A stretch of DNA of 38,727 nucleotides from Candidatus Moranbacteria bacterium CG_4_9_14_3_um_filter_44_28 (lineage in GTDB: Bacteria > Patescibacteriota > Minisyncoccia > Moranbacterales > UBA11712), in assembly GCA_002790655.1 (NCBI GenBank), contig PFVO01000007.1, forward strand, positions 1-38,727, written 5' to 3'. Positions within the stretch are counted from its first letter, which is position 1. Each line of letters starts with the position of its first letter. The notes under the pieces were generated by a model. It was given only the letters and a program-made list of their open reading frames with translations, ran no database searches and was not told the origin of the DNA. Shown here one piece after another: positions 1 to 8,711 of the stretch. The translations under genes and the position numbers were made by a program.

Positions 1-22
1 CCCCGAGCACGGAGGCTCGGGG
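1..22. terminator. GC-rich hairpin (CCCCGAGC...GCTCGGGG) followed by T-rich sequence
   Basis: Perfect 8-bp inverted repeat at the window edge. Confidence 0.5.
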
Positions 23-178
23 AATATCTTTTAAGATTCAATATAGGAAAAGTATCGAGAAGAAAAAAAGCGGGTGAAATCCTAGACATCGAATGTCTAC
101 GATGCCCACAACAAAAAAACAATCTCAACCTTGCGTCTAGGCTGTTTTTCTTCTGTAGGTGTCGGACACCTATAAGCT

Positions 179-1441
179 TTATTTCCGCTCCTCCAGCTTC
201 ACCGGCACAGTTTTTTCTTCGCCTTTATGCCAGATTTTGAGGGAAATCGTGTCGCCGATGTTGAATTTAGCAATCAAGTCGCCCAATTGGTGGTTTTCAT
301 CAATTTTCTGTCCGTTCAGCTCAAGAATAATATCATTTTCCACGACCCCCGCCTTGTCCGCCGGGCTTCCCGGAACAACCGCTAAATCGGTCATTTTCTC
401 GCCGCGAAGAACCAGCGCGCCGTAATCAAACGGCAAATTATTTTGTTTCTGCAAATCTTTTGTCACCGGAATATAGCGCACGCCGATGTACGGCTGAACG
501 ATCTTGCCTTTTGATTTCACGCTTTCAATGTCTTTTTTCACAAGATTTATCGGCAAGGCAAATCCAATATTTTCCGCGCCCTGCGCCATCGCCACGTTCA
601 CGCCGATCACCTGCCCGTTGATGTTCAGCAGCGGTCCGCCGGAATTTCCCGGATTAATAGCCGCGTCGGTTTGAATCACTTCGCTCAAAGTTTCCGCTTG
701 GCCAAACCCATCGCCGGCCGTCACGTTTCTCTTGAGGCCGGAAATAATCCCCTTGCTGACCGTATTCCGGAACTCGCCGAGCGAATTCCCAATCGCGATA
801 ACCGTCTGGCCAATTTTGAGATTTGCTGAATCGCCGAGATCAAGCACAGGCAAACCGCTGGCGCTTATTTTGAGAATCGCGACGTCATTAGTCGGATCAA
901 TCGCCATCACTTGAGCATCGTATTTCTTTCCATCGTTTGTCATCACCGTATAGCTGGCTTCCTGATCAGAAACAACGTGTCTGTTTGTCGCGATCAAACC
1001 GTCCGCAGAAACTATAAAACCTGATCCCCCGCCGATTTCCTGTTTTTCTGTTCCTCTCTGATTATTTTGATTGCCGCTGCCGGAACCGAAAGGATTAAAA
1101 AAAGGATCAAAATCAAAAGGATTCTCAAAAAAATTCTGAATTTTGGGAACATCTTTGGAAATAATGATGCTCACCACCGCAGGAGACGCCTTTTCTACCG
1201 CTTTCACGATCGCCGATTCTTCATCGGGAACACTAACTGTTTGACTGGAGCTGCCGATATTACTGCTTTGCCTGGTCTTTCTTTCAAAAAATTTCGGCCA
1301 GAATTTCCCCTGCCCGAGATTTCCCGCCATAAAACCGAAAAGAGCGCCGAAAAAAGAGGAAAGAATAAATGAGATAATAACAACCGCGACCAGAAATTTT
1401 TTGTATGTTTTTATAATTTCTTTATTTTCTGAATTTAGCAT
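179..1441 (-). CDS. HtrA/DegP-like trypsin-type serine protease with C-terminal PDZ domain
   Basis: N-terminal TM; GSGFIVSADGLIATNRHVV, TNDVAILKI, INPGNSGGPLLNINGQVIGVN catalytic motifs; PDZ-like C-terminus (GSPADKAGVVENDIILELNG). Confidence 0.95.
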   Translation of the reverse strand: MLNSENKEIIKTYKKFLVAVVIISFILSSFFGALFGFMAGNLGQGKFWPKFFERKTRQSSNIGSSSQTVSVPDEESAIVKAVEKASPAVVSIIISKDVPKIQNFFENPFDFDPFFNPFGSGSGNQNNQRGTEKQEIGGGSGFIVSADGLIATNRHVVSDQEASYTVMTNDGKKYDAQVMAIDPTNDVAILKISASGLPVLDLGDSANLKIGQTVIAIGNSLGEFRNTVSKGIISGLKRNVTAGDGFGQAETLSEVIQTDAAINPGNSGGPLLNINGQVIGVNVAMAQGAENIGFALPINLVKKDIESVKSKGKIVQPYIGVRYIPVTKDLQKQNNLPFDYGALVLRGEKMTDLAVVPGSPADKAGVVENDIILELNGQKIDENHQLGDLIAKFNIGDTISLKIWHKGEEKTVPVKLEERK

Positions 1442-1452
1442 AAAAACAAAAT

Positions 1453-1556
1453 TGTCATTCCGACCGAGCGCAGCGAGTGGAGGAATCTTCGTGCATTTGC
1501 AAATGGGCAGTTATTAAGTTGCGCACGCAGATCCCTCGACTTCGCTCGGGATGACA
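1453..1556. repeat. Bipartite palindromic repeat family R, copy 1
   Basis: TGTCATTCCGACCGAGCG...GGAGGAATCTTCGTGCAT and ATCCCTCG...CGCTCGGGATGACA terminal hairpins. Confidence 0.9.
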
Positions 1557-1584
1557 AAAATAATATATTTATAACTTAACCAGT

Positions 1585-1767
1585 TTAACTTTCCAACGAT
1601 ATCGCGTTTACCGGACAGCTCGACACCACTTCATCGCAATTGCAATCCTTGCAAGATTCTGCGATCACATGTGATTTTCCGTTTTCCACTTTAAATACTT
1701 TGGGGCAAAGCGCTTCGCAAGTCCCGCAGCCGATGCAAAGTTCTTGGTTTACTTTGGGTTTTGGCAT
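1585..1767 (-). CDS. Small 4Fe-4S ferredoxin
   Basis: CIGCGTCEALCPKVF ... CKDCNCDEVVSSCP. Confidence 0.9.
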   Translation of the reverse strand: MPKPKVNQELCIGCGTCEALCPKVFKVENGKSHVIAESCKDCNCDEVVSSCPVNAISLES

Positions 1768-1819
1768 AGATTTCGTCTAATTATTACGATAATATTGATA
1801 ATTTTATTTCGATATTCTC

Positions 1820-1907
1820 TACGAACTACGGAACAATTACGAAAATACGAAAAGCTAAAAGTAAAATATTCGTATATTCGTATGAGATTCGTAATTCGTA
1901 AAGAAAT
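1820..1907. repeat. TACGAATTACGAAT repeat family E, copy 1
   Basis: Shares ATTCGTATATTCGTAT..GATTCGTAATTCGTAAAG with copies near 4264, 10418, 31852 and 37253. Confidence 0.8.
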
Positions 1908-1914
1908 TTCCGTG

Positions 1915-2826
1915 CTATACATCTACTAATTTTACCAACTTTCCCCAATTCTCATCAATCTCTTTTTGCATTTCGTCAATTATTTTTTCCCCTCCCGACT
2001 TAAAGAGGTGTTTGAATCTCCCCTGCGTTTTGAGAAATTCCTCAAGCGGTTTTGGATTCTCGGTCGCCCAGTTTATCTTGTATTTTCCGTCAAAATATTC
2101 CCAAAGGGGCCAGAAATTCGTTTCCGTTGCCAATCTGCCAATATTCACATACTGCGAAGTGGGGAATTTCCAGAGATTCGTGCAGGGCTGAAGTACGAGC
2201 AAAAATCGCGGTCCTTCGATCTCGAAAGCTTTTTTAGCTTTCATTTTCAAATCATCAAGATAAGCAGCATTGGCTTGCGCGGCGTACTTTAAGTGATGAG
2301 CGATTACGATTGACATCAGATCTTTTCTTTTTTCTTTTTTCCCGAAGCTCATTTTTCCGGCCGGCGTTGTTTCCGTATCCGCTCCATAGGGAGTTGCTCC
2401 ACTCCGTTGTCCGCCCGTGTTCATATAGGCTTCATTGTCGTAACAGACATAAATAAAATCATGTCCTCGTTCCAAAGCGCCGGATAAACTTTGCAGGCCA
2501 ATGTCATAAGTTCCCCCGTCTCCGGCAAATACTACAACCTGAATTCTTTTTTCTTTGGAAATTTTGCCGCGCTTGCGGAGCGTCTTGATCGCTCCGTCAA
2601 TCCCCGCCGCTGTCGCTCCTCCGTTTTCAAACGCGCTGTGGATATAGGGAACTTTCCATGAGGTATAAGGATAAAGCGTCGAAGTAACTTCAAAACACCC
2701 GGTTACATTCACCACCACGACCGGATCCGCCGTCGCGTCAAGAACCGTCCTCACAATCGCCGGAATCCCGCATCCGGCGCAGGTAGAATGACCAGGGGCA
2801 AATTTTTGAGCTAGATTTTTATTCAT
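1915..2826 (-). CDS. porB: Pyruvate/2-oxoacid:ferredoxin oxidoreductase beta subunit
   Basis: GHSTCAGCGIPAIVRTVL, TPP-binding GDGGTYDIGLQSLSGALERGHDFIYVCYDNEAYMNTGGQRS. Confidence 0.93.
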   Translation of the reverse strand: MNKNLAQKFAPGHSTCAGCGIPAIVRTVLDATADPVVVVNVTGCFEVTSTLYPYTSWKVPYIHSAFENGGATAAGIDGAIKTLRKRGKISKEKRIQVVVFAGDGGTYDIGLQSLSGALERGHDFIYVCYDNEAYMNTGGQRSGATPYGADTETTPAGKMSFGKKEKRKDLMSIVIAHHLKYAAQANAAYLDDLKMKAKKAFEIEGPRFLLVLQPCTNLWKFPTSQYVNIGRLATETNFWPLWEYFDGKYKINWATENPKPLEEFLKTQGRFKHLFKSGGEKIIDEMQKEIDENWGKLVKLVDV

Positions 2827-3996
2827 CTATTTTAATCCGATATATTTTATTTCTCTCCCTTTTTGATCATCCTCAAAAACTTTTTTGATATCGTCTTTGA
2901 AAATTTCCCGACCGCCCAAGCCATAGATGTAAGATTGAATTGAAAATTGAGAATTGAGAATTGAGAATAAACTATTTTTTATCTCACTATACAATGGCGG
3001 AATGCTACCAAGCGAAACAGTTCTATCAAAAACAGCTATTTTTTTTACGTTCTTAAGCGCTTCGGTGATTTGCTCGTAGGGAAATGGACGAAAAAGTTTT
3101 ATTTTCAATAATCCCACCTTTTCTCTTTGTTCCCGGAGCTCATCTACCGCCACTTTGGCCGTTCCGGCAGTTGAACCGGCAACCACAATCGCTTTTTCCG
3201 CATCATCCAGTTGATAACTTTCAAGGACATCATAATTTCTCCCGGAAATTTTCTCGTATTCTCCAAATATTTCCCCAATTTCCCCTATCACCCCATCCGT
3301 CGCCTCAATCTGCGCCCGCTTGAATTCAAAATAGAAATTGGGAAGCGCCACCGGCCCGAAAGTTTTCGGATCTTCGAAGTCTAATAAATAATTTTTCGGA
3401 TTATATTCGCCGATAAATTTTTTCACGACTGAATTTTCCAAAATTTCCAAATTTTCAACCGAATGAGAAGTTGTAAATCCGTCCATAATCACCATCGCGG
3501 GAAGCCTCACTTTTTCCGCGAGCCGAAGAGCGATGAAAGTGTTGTCATAAACTTCCTGCACGTTCTCGCAAAAAATCTGGATCCAGCCTGAATCTCTCAC
3601 AAACATCACATCCTGATGGTCGCCGTGAATATTGATCGGCGCCGAAAGCGCCCGGGTGCTCACCAGCATCAGAATCGGAAGCCGCATACCCGCGGCAATC
3701 GGCAAAACCTCGCTCATGAGCATTATCCCTTGAGAGCTGGAGGCCGTCATCGCCCGCGTGCCCGCCGCCTGCGCCCCCACGGCCGCGCTCATCGCGCTGT
3801 GTTCCGATTCAACATCAATAATTTCCGTATCGGCTTCACCATCAGCCACCATTTTAGCAAAAGTTTCGATAATCGGCGTTTGGGGCGTGATCGGGTAAAC
3901 CGGCATCACGTCGGGGTTGATTTGCCGAAGAGCTTCCGCGGCAGCGGCTCCGCCGGTGAGAGCTTTTTTATTTGTCTTATCTGTCTGATAGGTCAT
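2827..3996 (-). CDS. porA: Pyruvate/2-oxoacid:ferredoxin oxidoreductase alpha subunit
   Basis: GGAAAAEALRQINPDVMPVYPITPQTPIIE, ESEHSAMSAAVGAQAAGTRAMTASSSQG. Confidence 0.93.
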   Translation of the reverse strand: MTYQTDKTNKKALTGGAAAAEALRQINPDVMPVYPITPQTPIIETFAKMVADGEADTEIIDVESEHSAMSAAVGAQAAGTRAMTASSSQGIMLMSEVLPIAAGMRLPILMLVSTRALSAPINIHGDHQDVMFVRDSGWIQIFCENVQEVYDNTFIALRLAEKVRLPAMVIMDGFTTSHSVENLEILENSVVKKFIGEYNPKNYLLDFEDPKTFGPVALPNFYFEFKRAQIEATDGVIGEIGEIFGEYEKISGRNYDVLESYQLDDAEKAIVVAGSTAGTAKVAVDELREQREKVGLLKIKLFRPFPYEQITEALKNVKKIAVFDRTVSLGSIPPLYSEIKNSLFSILNSQFSIQSYIYGLGGREIFKDDIKKVFEDDQKGREIKYIGLK

Positions 3997-3997
3997 A

Positions 3998-4261
3998 TTA
4001 GTTTTTCCCCATTTTTATCGCTTTTTGCGGACAAACAGTCGCGCAAACGCCGCAACCTTTGCAAATATCATAATCAATGTCGGCTTTTCTTTCCGAATCA
4101 AAATCAATCGCCGCTTCTGGACAAAACAAAAAACACGTCCCGCAGCCGATGCAGGTTTTCTTGTCCACCGCCGGTTTCATATACCGCCAATTGCCGGTTT
4201 TGGGAGACTTTTTTATGTCGTGTTTGATGATGGCGCCTTCTTCGATTTCTTGCCAATTCAT
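3998..4261 (-). CDS. porD: Pyruvate:ferredoxin oxidoreductase delta subunit (2x[4Fe-4S])
   Basis: CIGCGTCFLFCPEAAI ... CKGCGVCATVCPQKAI; position in operon. Confidence 0.9.
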   Translation of the reverse strand: MNWQEIEEGAIIKHDIKKSPKTGNWRYMKPAVDKKTCIGCGTCFLFCPEAAIDFDSERKADIDYDICKGCGVCATVCPQKAIKMGKN

Positions 4262-4263
4262 AA

Positions 4264-4356
4264 TTTTACGAATTACGAATACGCTTCGCTTTACGAATAT
4301 ACCAATTACGAATTTGCTGTATTCGTATATTCGTACAGATTCGTAATTCGTAAAGA
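4264..4356. repeat. TACGAATTACGAAT repeat family E, copy 2
   Basis: TTTACGAATTACGAAT... and ...ATTCGTATATTCGTACAGATTCGTAATTCGTAAAG inverted arms. Confidence 0.85.
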
Positions 4357-4926
4357 CTACAAACTATCATAAGCTTTCTCAATCGCCTGCACATTTTTTT
4401 CCGTTTTTTCGGCGCCGATTTTTCCCGTATATTTTTCCCGAAAAACATCAACCACGTTTTCAAGTTTCACGATTTCTGTCACTTTCACCAGCTTTCCCAA
4501 AACGGCCGTATTCGGCCGCGGCTCGCCGATTATTTCAAGCGACAATCCGGTCGCGTCAATAGGATAAATATTCCCGATATAACCAGTTTTTTGCTTGACC
4601 GTTTCGCGGTCCGAGGTCGTGTTCACAATCATTGATTCATTTTCATCGAGATTTTTCGTCGCGTCAACAATGCCGAGCAGGGTTTCATCCAAAATAACCA
4701 CTACGTCCGGATCCACCACCGGCTCGTGAGTCTTGATCGGCTCATCGGAAATTCGAACATATGTGCGAATTGGCGCCCCCGTCCGCTCTGGCCCAAAATC
4801 CGGAAAAGCCTGTACGAATTTTTGCTCGTGAAGAGCCGCCTGCGCCAAAATTTCCGCCGCCGTTTTCGCCCCCTGCCCTCCGCGGGCATGAAAAATTATT
4901 TCGAAGATTTTCTTGTCGAGTTTCAC
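4357..4926 (-). CDS. porC: Pyruvate:ferredoxin oxidoreductase gamma subunit (probable GTG start at 4926, inside the longer ORF 4357..5028)
   Basis: IIFHARGGQGAKTAAEILAQAALHEQKFVQAFPDFGPERTGAPIRTYVRISD. Confidence 0.9.
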   Translation of the reverse strand: MKLDKKIFEIIFHARGGQGAKTAAEILAQAALHEQKFVQAFPDFGPERTGAPIRTYVRISDEPIKTHEPVVDPDVVVILDETLLGIVDATKNLDENESMIVNTTSDRETVKQKTGYIGNIYPIDATGLSLEIIGEPRPNTAVLGKLVKVTEIVKLENVVDVFREKYTGKIGAEKTEKNVQAIEKAYDSL

Positions 4927-4989
4927 GAAACAATTATACCACAAAGAAATCCAAAAAGAAATCGGGCCGCAAAGCCCGATTTCCAAATA

Positions 4990-5041
4990 AAATACTAGAT
5001 ATTTAATATCCCCCTCGCGGGGGACCACCCGCTAGGGTGGC
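4990..5041. repeat. Double-hairpin repeat (CCCCCTCGCGGGGG + CCACCCGCTAGGGTGG), copy 1
   Basis: Near-identical to 8659..8711; both abut the stop codon of a minus-strand gene. Confidence 0.85.
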
Positions 5042-6123
5042 TACTTCCCCAATTCCTCATCCAAAGTCTTCTTTAGTTCCTCATAGCTCACTACTCCCCC
5101 GAAAAACTGGTCGTTCACAAAAAAGGCGGGAGTGCCGGAAATTCCGAAATCCTGCGCCATTTTCTGGTCAGCTTCGATCCTGTCTTTCGGCTTGTTTTCA
5201 TCGACACACTGATTGAACTTGGCCGCATTGAGTCCGAGAGTTGCGGCATAAGTCTTGAATTTCGCTGTTCCTTCCGTATTCTGCCAGTCGCTTTGCGTGG
5301 CATAAAGTTTGTCCGCCATCTCCCAAAATTTCCCCTGCTCTCCGGCGCAATCAGCCGCGACTGCCGCGTTCATCGCTTGCTTGTGAAAATCAAGCGGGAT
5401 ATGTTTATAGACAAACAAAACTCTGTCTTTGTACTCGCTCATCGCTTTTTTATAAGAATCGTAAAAAGTCTTGCAGTACGGACATTGAAAATCACTGAAG
5501 AGCACTACTTTCACTTTCGCCTCTTTCGCGCCAATTTGCGGGTCATCATCTTTCACTTCGGGAGTTTCCAAAAATTTTCCCGCTTTGATGCCAACCTGCT
5601 CCGTGTCCATAAGATAAGACGAATCTTTTTTGGAGAAAATTGCCTCTGCCTGGGCGTAAACATCCGTCTTGGTCACGTTTTCATCAAAGATGAAAGCGGG
5701 AAGGCTTTTGATTTTATATTTTTTAATAACTTCCTTCCCTTCATCCGAATCAGCCTCGACTTTTCTGGCAAGCATCGTTGGAATGACCCGCTTCATCCAC
5801 TTAAGCGGTTCGGTCGGATCGCAGGCCTCGCATTTGCTGTCAGTAAAAACCTGCACATTGACAACCGGCTCATTGAAGGAAACCCAGGTTTTCCCGTCAA
5901 AAGGAAAAACATCGACGCTTTTCAAGACGCGCGGGGAAACTCCCTGCTGGCCGAAAAATTGGGCTACGTCCACAAAAACGCTTCCGATCAGCAGACCTGA
6001 AAGCAAAATGACAATTGAGACATAGTTTTTCATTTTCTTCTTGCACAGCTCGCTACAGGCAGAATTATCTTTTTCTCTGCTTTCTCCCTCCCTTTGAATC
6101 ATTTCTTCTTTTTGTTCTTCCAT
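5041..6123 (-). CDS. DsbA-family thioredoxin-fold protein with an additional N-terminal thioredoxin-like CxxC domain; membrane anchored
   Basis: TM segment YVSIVILLSGLLIGSVFV; VFTDSKCEACDP; VVLFSDFQCPYCKTFY; GISGTPAFFVNDQFFGG. Confidence 0.88.
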   Translation of the reverse strand: MEEQKEEMIQREGESREKDNSACSELCKKKMKNYVSIVILLSGLLIGSVFVDVAQFFGQQGVSPRVLKSVDVFPFDGKTWVSFNEPVVNVQVFTDSKCEACDPTEPLKWMKRVIPTMLARKVEADSDEGKEVIKKYKIKSLPAFIFDENVTKTDVYAQAEAIFSKKDSSYLMDTEQVGIKAGKFLETPEVKDDDPQIGAKEAKVKVVLFSDFQCPYCKTFYDSYKKAMSEYKDRVLFVYKHIPLDFHKQAMNAAVAADCAGEQGKFWEMADKLYATQSDWQNTEGTAKFKTYAATLGLNAAKFNQCVDENKPKDRIEADQKMAQDFGISGTPAFFVNDQFFGGVVSYEELKKTLDEELGK

Positions 6124-6147
6124 GGAAATATTCTTAATGATAAATTG

Positions 6148-6423
6148 CTACTGGCTTTCCGGCTGGCTGGCGCCACCGCCCTGATTATTTTCTTGCGTAT
6201 CCGCCGGCGCTTCCTGCGTGCTCTTTGTTTCCGGCTTCATCAAATCAAAATCCTGTTTCATATCGGCTGTCAGATAATCACCATACCCGATGGTAATTCT
6301 TTTTTTGGCCTCTGTTTTCACGGCTACTCCCACTAAAAAACCCAAAATGAAAATGAGAAGATAATTGATCATCTTTTCGTTAATCCTCATTTTTTTGCCG
6401 AATTCCGAAATTTTTTCTTTCAT
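6148..6423 (-). CDS. Hypothetical small membrane-anchored protein
   Basis: N-terminal TM (MINYLLIFILGFLVGVAV), acidic tail; sits codirectionally between annotated genes. Confidence 0.6.
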   Translation of the reverse strand: MKEKISEFGKKMRINEKMINYLLIFILGFLVGVAVKTEAKKRITIGYGDYLTADMKQDFDLMKPETKSTQEAPADTQENNQGGGASQPESQ

Positions 6424-6508
6424 ACTAGGCAGAGTAGCAAAAGAATCAATTCAGCGCAACATTGACAGAAACGCAAAAATGTGATTTTGGAATACTTAAT
6501 TTATATTG

Positions 6509-6970
6509 TCACTGAATTCCCGCCTGATCATTGATGTTGACATCATACCGGTCGCAAAACCCTTCCGGAACCTCCAAAACCAACCCCGCCGCGGAAGGCG
6601 AAGTGAAAACCCGGTCATCTTGCGGAGAAATATTTTTCTCGCAACCAATTACCCGACCCCTTTCGATCCAGATAATATCAATCGCAAACTGCATGCCCTT
6701 CATCCAAAATCTCTGAAAATCGTTTTTTGGCATCGCAAAAAGCATCCCGCGATTTTCCAAGAGTTCCCTTCTTCCCGCCAGCCCCTGCTCGATTTTTTCG
6801 GCTGTATCAACAACTTCCGCTTTGACAAAAGTGTTTTTGAAATAGACGCGGCGAATCGGATTCCAGTATTTGAGTGAATATAATTCACTGGAAATGTAGT
6901 TGAGAAGAATGGCAAGTATGACTACGCCGATAACAATGCTGAAAGTGATGATTTTTGATTTCGTTGACAT
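6509..6970 (-). CDS. DUF192 family protein with N-terminal TM anchor
   Basis: AEVVDTAEKIEQGLAGRRELLENRGMLFAMPKNDFQRFWMKGMQFAIDIIWIERGRVI. Confidence 0.85.
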   Translation of the reverse strand: MSTKSKIITFSIVIGVVILAILLNYISSELYSLKYWNPIRRVYFKNTFVKAEVVDTAEKIEQGLAGRRELLENRGMLFAMPKNDFQRFWMKGMQFAIDIIWIERGRVIGCEKNISPQDDRVFTSPSAAGLVLEVPEGFCDRYDVNINDQAGIQ

Positions 6971-6973
6971 AAT

Positions 6974-7972
6974 TCAGCCCCTGATTGCCCCAATTACCCT
7001 GATTATCCTAACCAACCCGAAATAAAAAATTGAAAACAAAACAATGAAAATCACTTTTCCCATCGCCGAAACATTGAGCGCGACGAGTCCGATCAAAATG
7101 CTCGCCGCCGCGACCAAAACCACAATCAATCGCTCGTCTAATCCCAATTTTAGCAGTTTATGGTGCAGATGTCGATTGTCTCCGCCGGAAAATATCGACT
7201 GTCCGGCTCGATGCCTTTCCCAGACCACATTCGCAAGATCCAAAACTGGAATAAGCGTCGCCATGAGAACGGTCGCGATTTTGGCTCCGGCGAAAATGGA
7301 GAGGCTCGCCAGAAGAAAGCCGAAAAACCAAGCTCCCGATGTTCCCGCCAGAATTTTGGCCGGATGCCAGTTGAAAACCAGAAATCCCAAAATTGCCCCA
7401 CCGGCAATCGCGGCGAGTATCGCCACTGCCGGCTGGTTGACGTGTGGCAGAAGGCTCAAGAAAAAAATCGTCCCAAGAGCCACGAGCGTCACGCTTGCGG
7501 AAAGACCGTCAATTCCGTCGAGCCAGTTGAGGGAGTTTATGAAAAGTAAAAAGTAAAAAGTAAAAATGAAAAAGTACAGAAATGGATTATTTAAATTTAT
7601 TATGCCACCGAAAGGATTAGTAATGTAATCACTTTTCACTCCAAAACTTATCGCAGAAACAGCAATAACAATTTGAGCCGCCAACTGCCATTTCCAGTTT
7701 ATATTCTTGAGATCGTCCCAAAAGCCAAAAATGAGAATCATGAGACTCCCAACGATTATTCCGGATATGGGCCGAGTTATCACTAGATCGGCGTTGAAAA
7801 AAATTGCTAAGACAAAAATGAGAATCACAACTCCCCCGCCAAGTCTTTTAAGGCTAAGCCTTAGCGGCGAAGGCTTAGCCTTAAAATTGCAACCTATCCG
7901 CAACAAAAACCAAATCGCGATGGTCGAAAAAATAAAAGAAAAAAGAAATGGGAGAATAAATTTTGTCTGCAC
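6974..7972 (-). CDS. Glycosyltransferase family 4 / MraY-WecA-like undecaprenyl-phosphate sugar-1-phosphate transferase
   Basis: Multi-TM; RLGGGVVI, GFWDDLKNINWKWQL, NSLNWLDGIDGLSA, RHRAGQSIFSGGDNRHLHHKLLKLG. Confidence 0.9.
   Translation of the reverse strand: MQTKFILPFLFSFIFSTIAIWFLLRIGCNFKAKPSPLRLSLKRLGGGVVILIFVLAIFFNADLVITRPISGIIVGSLMILIFGFWDDLKNINWKWQLAAQIVIAVSAISFGVKSDYITNPFGGIINLNNPFLYFFIFTFYFLLFINSLNWLDGIDGLSASVTLVALGTIFFLSLLPHVNQPAVAILAAIAGGAILGFLVFNWHPAKILAGTSGAWFFGFLLASLSIFAGAKIATVLMATLIPVLDLANVVWERHRAGQSIFSGGDNRHLHHKLLKLGLDERLIVVLVAAASILIGLVALNVSAMGKVIFIVLFSIFYFGLVRIIRVIGAIRG
7846..7886. repeat. 41-nt palindrome (15-nt arms) inside the MraY/WecA-like CDS
   Basis: TTTTAAGGCTAAGCC-TTAGCGGCGAA-GGCTTAGCCTTAAAA. 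Confidence 0.95.
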
Positions 7973-8048
7973 TTGACCGAAAGTTAGAATTATGATACTA
8001 TTGCATATCGTAAGGCCTTGCCTTTACGATATAATTTTGGCTTAATAA

Positions 8049-8148
8049 ATCGGGACGCGTGGAGGGATCTGCGCTCATAAGCAAATAGCAAGCCATAGAT
8101 TTAATTACCAAGATTTCTCGACTCCGCTTCGCTCCGCTCGAAATGACA
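8049..8148. repeat. Bipartite palindromic repeat family R, copy 2 (left end degraded)
   Basis: CGTGGAGGGATCTGCGCTCATAAGCAAATAGC...AGATTTCTCGACTCCGCTTCGCTCCGCTCGAAATGACA. Confidence 0.8.
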
Positions 8149-8172
8149 ACAAAAAAATCATTCAGAAAAAAA

Positions 8173-8460
8173 TTATAGTGAATCCCCCAAATCAACCCAT
8201 TCCGGATTATTTTTCTCAATCAATTTTACTTTCTTTTCTCTTCTCCATCTCTTTAGTTGCTTCTCTCTTTCGATCGCGCTTGCGATGTTTGTGGTTTGTT
8301 CGTAGTACACCAGTTTGTCCATATTGTACTTTTTCGTAAATCCCGGTATTAATTTATTTTTGTGCTGCCAGACTCTTTTCGGTAAATTACTAGTGACGCC
8401 GATATACAAAGTTCTTGAATTATTAGTCATTATATAAACTGCGCAATAGTCATATTTCAT
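8173..8460 (-). CDS. GIY-YIG nuclease superfamily protein (UPF0213-like); likely start at 8460
   Basis: CAVYIMTNNSRTLYIGVTSNLPKRVWQHKNKL...YYEQTTNIASAIEREKQLKRWRREKKVKLIEKNNPEWVDL. Confidence 0.9.
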   Translation of the reverse strand: MKYDYCAVYIMTNNSRTLYIGVTSNLPKRVWQHKNKLIPGFTKKYNMDKLVYYEQTTNIASAIEREKQLKRWRREKKVKLIEKNNPEWVDLGDSL

Positions 8461-8471
8461 CTTTATTTTAC

Positions 8472-8609
8472 TTGTCATCCCGAGCGGAGTCCCGCCTCGG
8501 CGGGACGCAGTCGAGAGATCTACGCGCATTAGCAATTGCTGGCCATACACTTATGCACAAAAATTTCTCCACTCCTCCGGCTTACGCCGGAGTTCGGTCG
8601 AAATGACAA
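8472..8609. repeat. Bipartite palindromic repeat family R, copy 3, with a secondary palindrome nested in each arm
   Basis: TGTCATCCCGAGCGGA[GTCCCGCCTCGGCGGGAC]GCAGTCGAGAGATC ... TTTCTCCACT[CCTCCGGCTTACGCCGGAG]TTCGGTCGAAATGACA. Confidence 0.85.
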
Positions 8610-8658
8610 TAAAAAAATAATCGCTCGGGATGACAAAATAAATACAATATACAAAATA

Positions 8659-8711
8659 CCGGATACTAAATACCAGATATCCCCCTCGCGGGGGACCACC
8701 CGTTAGGGTGG
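8659..8711. repeat. Double-hairpin repeat, copy 2
   Basis: ATCCCCCTCGCGGGGGACCACCCGTTAGGGTGGCT; same as 5010..5041. Confidence 0.85.

Noticed and set aside
1453-1556. Repeat R as an insertion sequence
   Set aside because: Too short and without a transposase; treated as a non-autonomous palindromic element of unknown mobilisation.
3616-4227. 203-aa plus-strand ORF rich in R/H/P
   Set aside because: Antisense to porA/porD; composition artefact.
5293-6000. 235-aa plus-strand ORF
   Set aside because: Antisense to the Dsb-like gene; no recognisable motif.
7998-8219. 73-aa minus-strand ORF
   Set aside because: Mostly translated repeat R sequence (SSGAKRSREI); no independent support.
8461-8550. 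N-terminal extension of the GIY-YIG ORF (MYGQQLL...GTPLGMTSKIK)
   Set aside because: Translated from repeat R; the conserved domain starts at the internal Met (8460). Same reasoning for the nusB upstream extension in repeat R copy 5.
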